NCBI GenBank assembly: GCA_019914995.1
Contig: CM034127.1
Location: forward strand, 5,766,001-5,830,000
Source of the DNA: Acanthochlamys bracteata
Taxonomy: Eukaryota; Streptophyta; Magnoliopsida; Pandanales; Velloziaceae
Direction of reading: 5' to 3'
Length of the DNA: 64,000 nucleotides
A model generated the notes under the pieces. The model saw only the letters and a list, made by a program, of their open reading frames with translations, ran no database searches and was not told the origin of the DNA. Shown here in pieces: positions 44,101-56,900 of this stretch (within the stretch, counting starts at the first letter, position 1; each line of letters opens with the position of its first letter). Made by a program: the position numbers and the translations under genes.

Positions 44101-45323
44101 TCACTTGCATAGAGTATAAGATTCAAGAAAGTCTCTCTTTTTCAAACTTCATTTACATTCTGATAGATATTATGATATTTTTTTATTTGCATTCGTATGT
44201 CAACCAAATGTAGCTTCTACAAATTACATAGGGAAGGCGAAATGAAGTGGATTGAAAAATCCACAGCAGTCCTAAGGGAAATTATACGCAGCATCATTAC
44301 AAATGATGGTAAGAATTTACAAAGTAGGATATATAGTATATCCCATTACAGACAGAAAGGCTGATCTTTACACAGATACATATAGCAGAAACACCTACAA
44401 ACAGAACTTTGGATGTTTTATTAAAGCACTTGTAACATAATGTAAACTATTCACATGAAGAATTCACATAAGCTGTACAGAATAGCTAAATGCTTGCTTA
44501 TAATTACAGATGGAATCAAAGATCTTGGAGTTCATCAAAGGTTAGACACTATAAAATCCAGAGTCAAATCAACGCAAACTTACTTGGACATGCTGAGCAA
44601 ATCTGATAAAATCCAAACTCAAATTTCTGCCAATGTCTACAAGCGAGCGCTCATCATTTCCATCTTGCCAAATACCAAATGCAGCTTCAGGCATCTATTA
44701 GCAACGCCACACAAGTTCATATGAGTGTGTGAGGAAAACTTATAACATATAAATTTCTTTTTTTAAGAAAAAAGCTACGAACTTTTTATATTGAAAATTC
44801 AGGCTCATTAAACTCCAGAAAAATCAGACTATCAGAGCACTATAATGATTTCAAGGACAAGATAAGATGACATGCTTACCATAAAATCTGGCAACTTTTG
44901 TTAGGCATCCACTGACAAAGTTACAAACAAAGCTTTTAAGTTTAAATACGAACTAATTCACACCACTTCCCACAAAATCTCAGTACTCAAGATGTAAGAC
45001 AATCTTAACTTCACAATTCCCCGCAAAAACAATCATACAAAGTGAAAATCGAAGTGAACTAGCAGAATACGAACGCTTCAAAGGAAGCTCAAATTTCAAA
45101 GATCAGCAAGCATTACAAAAACCCTTCTCATCAATTTCCTTCTTTATTTTGGAGAAAGAAAACACACGCAAAACCTAACCCAAAAAATCAGGAAAGAAAA
45201 GGAAAATCTAAAGCATAAGATGAAAGTTGCATCATGCATTACGCCCAAGCACAGATCACAACGGAATCAAAACTAAAAGAAAATTCGATTTCTACTCACC
45301 CCGAGTTCTCCGAAACTTTCCAT
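38105..45323 (-). CDS. TRF-like (TRFL3/TRFL6-type) Myb/telobox protein
   Basis: Eight exons on the minus strand: 45323-45300, 43556-43361, 41922-41870, 41278-41188, 41111-40282, 39597-39319, 39241-39185 and 38302-38105. They join in frame with GT..AG introns (1728 nt, 575 aa). The first exon codes only MESFGELG. The middle is acidic with no known domain. Near the C-terminus a basic stretch leads to a single Myb/SANT domain, RQWTLSEVQKLVEGVSQYG, VGRWTDIKKTFF and SVDLKDKWRNLLRAS, with the telobox-type VDLKDKWRN helix split by an intron. A Pro/Leu block (KHLTPPLPQSVLRKIRELA) follows. This layout is that of the plant TRF-like family, some of which bind telomeric or TTAGGG-like DNA and others act as transcription regulators. 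The long introns carry no nested gene that I can support. Confidence 0.87.
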
Positions 45324-45892
45324 GGAAGCTTTTGCGAGAAAGAGAGAGAGTGTGTGAGTGAAGCAGATGAAGAAAGAAAGAAATGGAAACGAAGGGAAGG
45401 AGGAAAAACTTCAAAGCTGCGGACTCGAGGCGGGAGTGAGAAGTTAGATTTAATTTTCTCTCTTGGCGTCCGAGGCGGGAAGCAAGAGAATGGTCTGTTC
45501 TGCTGACGTGGAGTCTTGTCCTTTCTCGATCTTTGAGAACACTGTTACACTCTACTACTTTTAGAACACAATATACAAATATATCCTATTAAAAAGGTGC
45601 CACGAGTAAAACTGAGAGTGAACTCGTAATTCCTGTTTTTCCTGATTGGGTAGCATTATATTTTATGTTATAACCAACACAGCTATTCTAAAAACATATC
45701 GAGAATCTAAAGCCGCGAAAGATTACTACGTTTGACTTCTTAGAAACAGTTATTTATTAATTAAACTAACTAATCCGTTATAATAGAAAAAAAAACCTTT
45801 TTTATTAAAGGAAAAACAAAACTTGATTGGAAGATTTAATATCAACCATAGGGAGCAAATACTGGAACTCGAAATTGAACGATATAATAATA
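45324..45892. promoter_or_regulatory. TRF-like gene promoter and spacer
   Basis: Upstream of the TRF-like start codon. The first 150 bp is a GA-rich leader-like stretch (gagagagagtgtgtgagtg...) read from either strand as CT-rich 5' UTR. No TATA box was chosen. Beyond it begins the 3' end of the DUF547 pseudogene. Confidence 0.4.
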
Positions 45893-48800
45893 TCAGCCAA
45901 CTACGTGATTGTTCTGTTTCCTTGTTGAGATCTCAAGCACTCTGCTATTGATTTTCTCATGGATCCAGCTGCTGGCAGTTGTTTGCAAATCCAATCCATC
46001 AGTGATTCCAATTCTCGGCGAATTCGTTGATGTTCCAATCAGTAGCTTTGGAATCATGATCCTTTTTGTTGAAGTCACCACGATTGAAGCTTGAAGGTAT
46101 TCAAGCTTTGCTTTTTTCTAATTCTGTTAATGTTTTTTCTGCTGTGTATACTCTTACCTGAACATATAGACAAGAATAATTCTTGTTATGCTTTACTAAT
46201 TGATTGCTATGAATCACTCCAAAATGATGTATGTTGTATAGAGATTGCGCTTACAGCAGGAGAAGATTTTTTTCCTTTTCACGATGCAAATGCAATATTG
46301 ACCTCTGGACGATCTAGTCCATATAAGCTTCGAAATTCTTTTGCATGGATATCAAGGTCATCCTTATAAGAGAAATGTATCATGACCTTATTGATATGTG
46401 GTTTTTATAGCAAAATGGATTGTTTGAGATGTAAGTGAGAAGATACTTACCCCTCCTGCACTGATGGTTGTCTTAAAATAAGATGCTCTATCACTTGAGC
46501 CCTAAGTTTACGACCACCGATATCAATCAAAACTGGCACGGAGTATGTCTTTATCATATAAGTATTATCAGTATAAATAGATGTGATAAGATGAATGTTG
46601 TTTCTCCAAAAGTTTGCTTTCTCTGGATTTGAGAAGAAACTGTGTTCCAAAACTCCTTGAAATGAAAGCGAAACATTAACTTGAGGCAATTACTATGAGA
46701 GTCGAGTAGTCTAGAACTTTATACTGGCTTTGAACATATTGAAGCAATACAGTACATGCATGATGCAGACATTCTACGTGTTGATCCAGAATGCCAGCTT
46801 TTGTTGATGGGTCAAAAATCTTAAATTAACTCTTGAAGACTGTTCATAAGGGTCCTGTTACAAGTCACAGAATCCAAAACTGCCAAAATTATCAATATAT
46901 ATTGAATACCCTAACATTTTGATTAGATAATGAAAATCGTAGGACACTACTAATTAAAACTCTAACTAAGTTAGAATTCAAAGTTTATGCACTTACCTAG
47001 CTCGCTTAGCAAAGGAACAAAAGACCTTCAAATCTTGGGAACTTGATGTGAATTTGACAAGATTTTTTTAAGGCCCAATGTCTCTTACTACAGAATCCTC
47101 GAAATAAAAAATGATGTATGGATCTTTTTGTGATGCTTGTCTTGGATTATCAGGTCTTGCTTTTGCGCTCAAATTTCCTTCCCACTGAAGGCTTCTACAG
47201 CTTAGAGAAAGGTGTGCAGAGCTTGACAAATTACCGAACTTCTGAATTTCCGACTTTCTAGATGTTCTCAGTATTCTAAGGAAAATACAGATGAAACATT
47301 TTATAATTCTCTCTGATAGTCTGTTAGGTTGTAAGCTTTGACCTTTATCCGTGAAACTTGAAGTGGATGGTATGTTTTTTGAATTGCCAGTACTAATTTC
47401 TGGTTCTCCTTTCTCTTTCTGAAAGGAAGACATTTTAACAAACTTTAAGATCTTAGGATGAATAAAAGATCCATAACAGAAATTAGATTACCAAACACTA
47501 CATAGGACTTAACAAATGTGTCAGTAGAGCAGCACTAAGTTGCGTAATACGTTATGAGCTAGCATCGTAACCTATTAAGGAAAATGTACATGGGAAGTAC
47601 TATGAGAACTTTGATATAGTGCACTGGTAACTTTTGATGCTTCGTCAAGTTTTTAGCATAAGCAAGATAATTTGTTGTCATCAATGTTTATCGTTAAAGA
47701 GGTCTCAGAGTATATGTGCTTTTGAGACAACAGAAAAGGTCTATCAAAAATTTCATCTCCTATTCTATATAGCTTGCTTCCAGATTATTAAATTCCAAGG
47801 AAAGGAAACAGACTTCCGACTTACTTCAGTTCTTGGAGGCTTCCTTAGAAATTTAGGTGAAAATGGAGAGTCCACTTCTTTTTGGAACTCTTTCCTGATT
47901 CGTAACCATCTTTTGGCATTCTGTTTTGCTTCCATTATTCTCTGTCAAGCTTTCATTCTTTTCTTGGTTATGAAGTCATGGATTTGGTAGTCTCCTTTTA
48001 TGGCTTGATTTATGAAAAACACAGGTCCAGTCTCTAAGGTTGGTCTCTGTCCTCTTGCATTTGATTTTACATTTGTAGTGGAAGGTGCTGGAGAATGCTC
48101 CAAAATTGGGTTTAAACTTTCATGCTCATGCCGATTAGGCAATGCTTGAAATGGAATTTTTCTTTGGGTTGGAGATTCATGCTGTTCACTCAATGTATGA
48201 TTTATTTTACTTATATCATCTTCCAGTCGCGCAATCTCCTCTTCTACCATCACCAAGTTCTGCTAAGAGTTCCTTTGCCTGTATGAGTGTAGATTTATCT
48301 ATTTTTGTCAATAAAAAGCTTAATGAACTCTAAGACACAAGTTCTTCTAGGAATGATAGTCTTAATGTTTGACTTTGACTACCGAACTAATGTAATATTG
48401 CTATGGGAATTTCCAGGATATTCTCTTCATGCATTTCTTATTTCACATCAAATATATAGAATGCCATACAGCATATACATCGTGGATTCAAGTTTATAGT
48501 TACTGAAGAGGTATCACCAACACCGCTACCTTGTCATTTCCTAATTTTTCCTTTGAAATATTATTTATGTTTCCTTGAAGAAGTTAATGCAAATGGTAAT
48601 CAAGTGAACTCATCTGTTTGTAGCCAATAGCATATTGTACCATCTGCTTAACTGAGTTGACAAGTGCACTGAGAAAAGTACAACTTCTCTTGTTAATATA
48701 TATTGTTTATGACAATTGTCTTGGAACAAGTCTTTTCTTATAATTTCGTTTTCCTTCAAGATAATTTTAAAAAGTTATGCTTGCATTTGGATGAAAAATA

Positions 48801-50384
48801 AGATTTGCTGGATAAAAAAAGCTAGACTAAACCTTCTGTCATTTATCTATTTAAGTTGAGATACTAACCTTCTTTGGTAGAAAGCTCAGGATGTGAAGTT
48901 TTGATTGGATAGAATGTGAAAGTAATGTGCGTTCCAGGACTTCATGTACTTTCTCCTCATTTTGAAGCACCTTTTGAAGATCAGCCACCTACAAGAGCTT
49001 GTTTATTATCATGAATATAGTAGGCAGAAACGTCAATTTAGTGCATAATGTGAACAAAAATGTGTAATGGCCATCTTGAGTTGCTTTTACTATAATGTTG
49101 AATAAAGCAGATATAGGTTAATCTTTGATCCTTTTTCTTTGCTTAGAGCCGCTTCTAGCAATGGGGATTGCCTATTAAGTTGTGAGCTCTAATTTATACG
49201 AGAACAATTGGTTGCACTAGTTGATGGACTTTATTGATGCATATGAAGATTGCATGGTACAGGATCTACTGGAATTTTTATACTGGTCTAATGGTCAGTA
49301 TTGGGTTAGTTGTGGTCGTGTTACCAAAGACTCCAGTTCCTAGATAGAAGTTTATTTTGGTAAAGAATTGTACTTGAGGAGTCTTAATTGAAAGAAAAGA
49401 GGTTTATGTTTTAGTTAGGAAAGATCTCTTTGAGTTGGCTTACTAGTCTCTCTCATTGTTTCATAAATCAGTGAGTATTTGGTTATTCTAAGAACAAGAG
49501 CTGCAAATTTTGATGAGCACCTTAATCTATCTAAGGTTTAGTTAAACAAGTCACTGTCCAGAAAGGACCTATTATCATTTGTAGACAACATTACCATGTA
49601 TGCTTAGTCTCTGTATGTAGCTAGATACTTTTAAGATGAGAAAATTAGAATTAACACATACACAAGTGCCTGCATGTAGAAAGAACATCAATAATAATAG
49701 TTTTCTTGAACTAACATTTAATTTGAGGCTGTTAAAGATGTTGCATTTGGTAGTGTTACATTTTCTATTTCATTGATAATACATTTGGATCCGTCAGATA
49801 AAAAAAATTCGTGGATGTTTATTGAGTTTCTATATATTGATACTCCATGCTTTCTAGATCGAGGACCAAATACAGAGACCTCATATTAAGCATGCATCAA
49901 GATAAAGGACAGTTTTGATGAGAGTTACCTCCTTCTCAAGCTCAAACCTCCTTTGTGCGTCTCCATTTGTCCTCATCTGCGAATACTAATAAAACAGTGT
50001 ACGTTTACTCTTAAAACAACAGCTTATCAAAGAAGCACAATGTTAAAAACAAAAGACAATAAAGCTTGGCATTATGCAGCAACAGACCAACAGCTATGTT
50101 ACATTTCTCTAACCAGTAAATCTGTGAAAGGCTAAAAAGTCTGTTTGGTTGCCTTCTTGCTCTAGTTGTCTAACAAATTGATACCTTCTTCCTCTCTTTG
50201 TGATTTTAACATATACCATTATATCTTCTTGCAAACTAGAATTAGGTCTGACTACATATGCATGCTTATATCTATAAGAAATTGTCTCACCTCACTTACA
50301 CATGATAAGCAAGCTATTATGCAATCTACTCACCATATCCTTTTGCATTACAGGTGTGACATGCCCCTCCTTTCTACTATGCAT
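45893..50384 (-). pseudogene. DUF547 / MIP1-like leucine-zipper gene, inactivated
   Basis: The intron-exon layout of a TERNARY COMPLEX FACTOR MIP1-like gene is still visible on the minus strand. The parts are 50384-50334 (MHSRKEGHVTPVMQKDM), 49976-49929, 48988-48869 (VADLQKVLQNEEKVHEVLER, N-terminal zipper), 48278-~47825 (AKELLAEL, then VEEEIARLEDDI), ~47417-46995 (ERIIKCFICIFLR ... VVRDIGP), about 46690-46447 (EHSFFSNPEK ... VIEHLILRQP, DUF547) and ~46370-45893 (SLYGLDRPEVNIAFAS ... IVVTSTKRIMIPKLL). Lesions include a one-base insertion near 48255, TGA at 47945-47947, TAA at 47068-47070 where RDIGPY is expected, TGA at 46279-46281 and a frameshift near 46115. Splice sites are mostly intact, so inactivation is moderately recent. 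Neither domain can be made whole. Confidence 0.8.
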
Positions 50385-51570
50385 GATGCGGAGAGCACAG
50401 AGCCACTCCTTTCCATTAGGATGAAAATATTGAAACAGTTGTGAAGTATTTCAAAGCTTCTTCAACTGAAGTCGGTGATAAAAGGTGGGGTTAAGTGCAG
50501 AGGTACTAGGGAAGACTTGATGGTGATGAGATGGTGTTGGTGGGAGTGAGAGACAGTTTTGGGTGGCAAGCAAGAACACAAGGATTGTTGTAGAGGTAAT
50601 ATTGTAGTAGAAGGGAAAAGAAGAGAGGAGGTAAGGAAAAAAAAAAAAAAAAAAAAAAAAAAAGAGAGAGAGAGTGAAGAAGGTAAGTGGGAGCTTTGGA
50701 GAAAGGTTTTGGGTGTTAACCGCTAGAATTGTTGGGTGGTGATCTGATGATACCTCTTTGCTTAGCTTGCAATATTAGCTAACTGAAGCCTCAGTTTGTT
50801 AGTTATAGCTGTTTAATTCCTGTCTCAAAATGGAAAGGGTGGCGTTTGGTAGGGTAACACTAATAACATGTTAAATTTTGGATTCAGATGGTATTGATGT
50901 TCATGTTAATCTGCAAAGGGAGCTACGCATTTACTTTGGTAAAACATTTTATTAGAAGAAGCACCAAGTTTTTAGTTGTGAAGATTTGAAACAGAAGCAG
51001 GTACTGCATTTTTAGCACCACTAATAAGTAACAGCTTGTCATAACAAGTACTTTGATATATATATATATATATATAGTTGCAAGAACTGGTGCCGTTCTT
51101 CTAGTAAAAAACGGGAAATAAATGAACAGAGCTAGCTTCAATGACAACAAGCTGGGGCCTTTTATATTGCAGCCATGTCATGATTTTTAAATAGGTACTT
51201 TAATACTACCAACCATGTCAGGATTCAAGAAAGGAGCTAATAAGATTTCGCACAGGCGAAATACCTTTTTTCTGTTTTCCATGATTCAAGGACCTGCAGG
51301 TTCCACTGAACTGAGTAGGTACAACAAGATATTAAGAGCCCGTTTACAATCCTAAAAGGAAGTGTTTATTCAAATAAAGAGTTCTCTACAATAAATTAAA
51401 GAGCTTAACTTATTTATGAAATAAGGAGCTTGTTTCTGAAATAAGTTGAATATAATGTTTGAAGGAATTACTTGTGAGCTGAAAAATAACAAGAATGAAC
51501 GAAATAATTGAAGAGATTATATACATTAAATTTGTAATATTTATACCATTTAATTTTCTTACTCAGTTAT
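50385..51570. other. Spacer upstream of the DUF547 pseudogene
   Basis: No gene is seen. It holds the old promoter/leader of the pseudogene with an A27 run and (GA)n tract, a TA microsatellite at about 51057-51075, and ordinary AT-rich DNA. Confidence 0.45.
50637..50674. repeat. A27 plus GA microsatellite
   Basis: 27 consecutive A (50637-50663) followed by a GA run. It could be the tail of a retroposon or slippage in a purine-rich leader. No matching retroposon body was recognised on either side. Confidence 0.8.
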
Positions 51571-51717
51571 TCTAACATTTTTGCATGAGTCAACATGTAT
51601 TTATTATTTTAGATATTATAATATTTTTACTTTAAATTAGATATTTATTTATTTAAAATTCTCTTATAATTAGATAATTTTGCTTATTTGGAATTCTACT
51701 TATTAGTATTATAATGA

Positions 51718-51720
<3 letters not shown>

Positions 51721-51750
<30 letters not shown>
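51721..51750. repeat. TA microsatellite inside the candidate 5' LTR
   Basis: A (TA)n run of about 28 bp; a likely site of slippage. Confidence 0.75.
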
Positions 51751-51753
<3 letters not shown>

Positions 51754-51804
51754 ATTGAACGAAAAAAGAATAAGTTAGAACAAAATGCAAGTAGATTTTT
51801 ATTA

Positions 51805-51816
51805 TGGTATCAGAGC
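51805..51816 (+). other. Retrotransposon primer-binding site
   Basis: TGGTATCAGAGC is the standard tRNA-iMet-complementary primer site of plant LTR retrotransposons, especially Copia. Confidence 0.75.
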
Positions 51817-52319
51817 AAAATTTTAGATCTATTTATAGTCTTGTAAAAGATAACGATTTCGACTGTTAGACTCTAATCAGATTTATCCGCCGTCGTCGTA
51901 GAAAATGACGACTCTAATAATTAGACTCTGACCAAATTTATCCGTTTGCTATCGTGGAGATACGATCGCAATGGTTGGAAACTCCGACCATCAGATTTAG
52001 TGATCGAATTTAAGATTTACAAAAAAAAGGCATCCAACCGTGCATGTCGCTTCCTCCTTGCCGCTACTTTCTCCTCACCGCTGCTGTCTCTTAATTGATT
52101 TCATCACTGCTCGAGCTCTGTTGTTACTTCATTGCCGGACCACCACCAGTTGATCCAGCCGCTTGATCGATCGCCGCCTAACTATAGATCTGTCGCAGAT
52201 TGATCACTGTCGTTTTCTTCGGTCATCTAGCCTCTCGCATGCACACGCTAGTCTGCTCAACCAGCCGTCGTCACTCGTCGATCTAATCCGACTCCTGCTC
52301 CAAATCGCGAAAACCAAAC

Positions 52320-52830
52320 TGATTGAGCTGAACCAGCCAGACCAAACCGAATCAGATTGAATCCAGACCCAAGCCATAGTGAACCAGCTTGATCCAGACT
52401 GAGCTGGATCGAACCAATCAACCAAACTGAACTGGATTTGAACTAGATCAGTTCAAACTTATTTAACTAAGCTAGACCAAAATCAGATCGAGCAAGATTA
52501 GGTTCAATCTTATTCCGAACCATATAAAATTAGATTGAACCAAACTGGGTTCAATTTTGTACCAAATCAGACCCTGATCGAAATAAACCAGACTTGACTA
52601 GACAAATCCGAATCAATTCGGATAGATAGATCCAATCCGATTAGGACGAATAAACTCAATCCGATTTGGACAGACAAGTCTGACCCAACCACGACAAATA
52701 AGTTCGATCCGACCCAAAAATGCAAGTCCGATCCGACCTGGACAGACAAGTCCGACACGATTCAGATAGATAGATCTGACTCGACCCGGACAGATAAATT
52801 CGATTAGGATAGGTAAGTTCGACTCGACGG
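52320..52830. repeat. Degenerate minisatellite in the retroelement interior
   Basis: Two linked blocks. At 52320-52560, variants of 'gaaccagattgaaccaaact' recur. At 52560-52830, variants of 'ggacagacaagtccgatccgacc' recur about every 22-36 bp. The open frames here read as low-complexity repeats (SDL.V..GSDL) and are not genes. Confidence 0.65.
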
Positions 52831-53140
52831 ATCAGATTATGAAAAGTTCAAATAAAACATTTTATGACTCATTAAATAAGATAGGCATTGATGATATTTT
52901 TACACCAATTTGAAAAAAAGTGTTGACGTGAATTAATATATATTTATGACTTTAGGATATTATAATATCTTTCATTAAAATTAGATATTTTTCTTTATTT
53001 AGAACTTTCATAGAATTAAATAACCTTCATTGTTTAGAAGTTTTTAACTTAATGTTTAAGAAATTTAATGTATTTTTATTAAAAAAATAAGTTAAAATAA
53101 GATCAAATAAGATAAAAATAAATTGTCATCATAACATATA

Positions 53141-53903
53141 TTTTAATATATTTAATTACTAAATATATTTTTTAATAATCTTTTTAAGACATGCTTATTT
53201 TCTGTTAAAATTTCTTACGGCAAAAATATTCTTTTCATATGGCTGTGCTGTATAAATAGATTAACTTATTTCCTATAAATAAAGAAAGCTTTGTTTAGAG
53301 ACTTTGGTATGACTTGTCTCTTTAATTTTTTTTAATTGTTTTATAATATTTTAAAAAAATTTCAAAACATACAAAAAAAAATTTCTTAAAACCCTTTTCA
53401 CAAGTAATTTCAAACGATCCCTTAAACATAAGCTCTGATAAGCAGGTTATGGAGCCGTTTGGATGTGCTTTTTCAAACTTTTAAGTCGAAAAATGCACAA
53501 TACAATATTTTTGATATTTGAGCCTATAAACTGCGCACGTCCAACCTTACTGTTGGAAGCTTATTTGTGCTTATAATAAACTGCACCTTGCTGTTCTTTG
53601 CAATTCTTTTGAGTATTTCTGCGATCCACTACATCTTTAAGGAGTAGCTTCAATTCATCTTTCCAACGATAATATAGCCAGCAACTGATAGACAAGCAAA
53701 ACCTCCAACAATTTTCAAAGACCATGCTTTCTATAGTCCCAATCCATCCATCTAAAAAAAGCAGGCTACTGACAGGAGCAGCACAGCCGCATAACCAATA
53801 CGTGGATTAATAATCTTGCAACCTATCTTACTATAGAACAAGGCCTCCACCTTAGGATATTTTTCAACGCAGGCCAATTAGCATGTGAGAACCTTGGCAA
53901 CCA
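53141..53903. other. Spacer downstream of translin gene
   Basis: No gene is seen. The part next to 53904 is translin 3' UTR; the left part is AT-rich and includes an AT-rich repeat copy near 53290-53460. Confidence 0.45.
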
Positions 53904-56900
53904 TTACGCCTTTGTGGATTGATCTTGTGCTGACTCCCCAGACCCAAGCCCTCGAATTTTGACATCATAATAGACTTCCTCGACTCTCCTCAAATCATAC
54001 TTCATACCTGCAAGAGAACAAATGTCATAAAGAATTCATCTTGCAAGTACTAATGATATAACTCCCAAGACAGAACTTAGAGCCAAAAGAAGGTTTTTCA
54101 AATATTACCATCAAATTTTTTGCGCAAAAAGTCATTTCGTAGGTTGAGCATACGAAATGAAGCATGCAACTCAGTTAAGAACTTTAGCACTTTTCTTGGG
54201 CAATCATAATCTCCAGCTGTCACTTGATTTACCACAAATCGAGGCTGTAACACCAAGAAACTTCAAGTTATTAGTTAATATTATCAATCCCTAAAGGTAA
54301 AGATGTTGCATCAGAAGATCATCCTTTGCTATTCATTAGCAAATTATTATTCGACCAACCTAGGACAATACCAACGTCCAATCTTCCTTATGTTAGGAAA
54401 CCTTTTTTATGAAATAATTTGGAAGCTTCATGGATATTATAAGACTTCAAATACACAAATTCCTTTGCTGCCATTTAGCAAGAATTTTATAGCATGGCAA
54501 GGTAATTGCTACAAACTACAGATATGTAAGGGCTATGTCCTTCCCCCCTATGTTGACACAGCCATTAACTGGTCTCCAGAAAAATGAAACAAAACATATG
54601 AAGCTTTGTCCATGTTAGGCAGCGTCAAACATGACTCTTATGCAGAAAACAGTCTTAGGATGTATTGGGCATAATAGAATTGCCTTTTCGAAATAGAAGG
54701 ATGTTCTTCAACATTCATGAGAGGTGAACCACATACGTTGTTAAAACAACTTACGAGAATAGAATGGTGATTAAAAGGCTGCCATGGAGATGAAAAGAAA
54801 CATATTACACAATGAAACTGCATCAACTTTTCTTCTAGTTATTCATCAAAATTCTTTAATTAAATAACTAATTGTTTCTTTATCATCATAAAAAGTTATA
54901 CATAACAAGTTATTCATAATTAGACCATACAATATTTGAGTGCAAATCAGCTCAACAGGACAAGAAATGACAACCAGGTCAATGGGATCAATTGGCTTCT
55001 ACAAGGAGAGTTTGTTTCTCTTTAAAGGAGAGATTTAATTATCCACACGAATAGAAATTATCAAGTAAGATCATTGCAGAACACAAAAGTGGTAAAATCC
55101 ACACGATTAGAAATTATCAAGTAAGATCATTGCAGAAACACAAAAGTGGTAAAACGCAGGAGAATATGTATAGGTGTTTGACATTCTTAGCTATTGCTCA
55201 ATTCAAATACTTAACTTCACAACAGTACTTAATCGTATCATATGTTATTAGGTTCAACAATAAATTTTGACATAACTAACGACCAAATATAACCTACAAA
55301 ACAGCAATAACTACTTAGAACAGTTACTGAACATTTTCAACATAAGAAGAGGATTCTCACCAGTTCATTGGACATGAAACACAGTCCTGTGGAGCAAGAA
55401 CAACTTACATATTAGTAATATAGAAACAAATTTATTATACAAACTGTTGACTATGAATAAATGCTTGACGATGCATCAAAAACATGCTACATCAGTTCTG
55501 CATGGGCAGAATTTGCAGAGTCTGATCAATTCTAATTACATAATAACGAAACTACTGAGAAACGATGAAGAAGTGAGAAAAACTATGTTTCAGGTAGTTG
55601 TTTCCAGAGTTATAAGAAACTGCAAGCAACATCAACAGGTTAAAATTTCAGGATAAACCAAGCCCATGCTATAGCAATAAAATGGGTAAAAATCATAGAT
55701 TCAAACTTAGTAACAAGAGCAGCTGTACAATGAATGCATATCTTGCTAAGAAGCAGTATACTTACCAATAAGATAATCTTCAATGTCCAGTCCAAACTCT
55801 GCAGGATCCACTATATACAAACAGCAGAAATTATGTTAGAAGCCTAATTTCAGTAGGAACAGTACAGGACCTACAAAAGTAAAAAATCAGCAGCACTTGA
55901 AGAGATATTAGGTTTTGTCATTACAAATAGAAGGAAATTATTTTAGAAGTAAACTGAAGTAACTTTAGAGATTAATTCAGTGAGGAAAACTTGGAGCAAA
56001 AATAGCTGCATGAAAACGGAAGAATTATGAAATGAGATATAGCCAGCGGATTCAGAATATCTTTCTCAGCTTCATCTAGTGCGAAACAACTTGTCTACAT
56101 ATGCAATTGAAAGAACTAGTCAAATTCCATCAGATTTAACCAAGTACTAGGTAAATTGGCTTCTTCAGAAAGAAATCCACATTTTGGGTATGCTGATGAA
56201 GGCAAGTGCGTTCATAAAAGTTTTAGTAGCACATTCCAGCATTTTATTTTTTCTTCTTAACTAAGTCTAGTTACTGTTCACAAAAGCACAAATATCTATA
56301 ATCAAAATGACAATGCAACATAAATGCATATTGAGAAAAGATTCTACATCCAAGTTTTCGTTCAGCTTCCGTATGAACCAGGAGATTTCCAGTCTCCAGC
56401 CAGTGCATAAACGCCAGCAGTGATACCGCTGTTTGAGCCTCGCTCCTCCAGTCTCCATGGTACCTGATTTAGTGATACCCTCATGTAATCGCACAAAATC
56501 TTCTAACCAAAAGCCATCAAAAAAGAAAACTAACATTGCTCTGAAAAATAAACAACCTGTAATACTGTCCAGGGCATCCGCGTATGATCTCAGCAAGCTG
56601 GTCAAAGAGATCTTCAAGGTCTGCAATTTCTGCCTTCGCCTTCTCCAGAAGCTCTGGTTACATAAAACAAGAAACATTAACCCCTAACCTCCTATATGCT
56701 ACAAAAATCTTACATCAAGCTCAGAATATCAAAACAATATCTTGGAAATACCAAAACATTGATAGGAGAAACCCCGAGATTGCAAGTGGAGCACTCCCAA
56801 AACAGACAATAGCATTCCAAACACAAATGTTTATAACATGTAAATGGCATTACCTAGTGACTCCATGCAAGATGAAGCACTTGAGTGAAGCATATAGGTA

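Larger units (their letters stand above)
51580..53140 (+). mobile_element. Non-autonomous LTR retrotransposon relic (TRIM/LARD-like)
   Basis: A primer-binding site TGGTATCAGAGC (51805-51816), complementary to initiator tRNA-Met, stands just after a candidate 5' LTR (about 51580-51802). A purine tract 'gaaaaaaag' (52912-52920) precedes TGTTGACGTG at 52921, the candidate 3' LTR start. The two candidate LTRs share 'atttat...ttagatattataatat' followed by 'aattagatattt' and 'aattagataa', as diverged direct repeats. The ~1.1-kb interior has no gag or pol and consists largely of degenerate repeats. LTR ends are not exact because copies have diverged. Confidence 0.55.

Noticed and set aside
44455..44724. 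89-codon plus-strand ORF in the first TRF-like intron
   Set aside because: Lys/Ser-rich, no similarity; most likely chance in AT-rich intron.
47634..47990. 118-codon plus-strand ORF opposite the DUF547 pseudogene
   Set aside because: Antisense to the fourth exon remnant; the minus-strand reading has family motifs.
52163..52758. Several ORFs within the LTR element interior
   Set aside because: Translations are repeats of a few residues produced by minisatellites.
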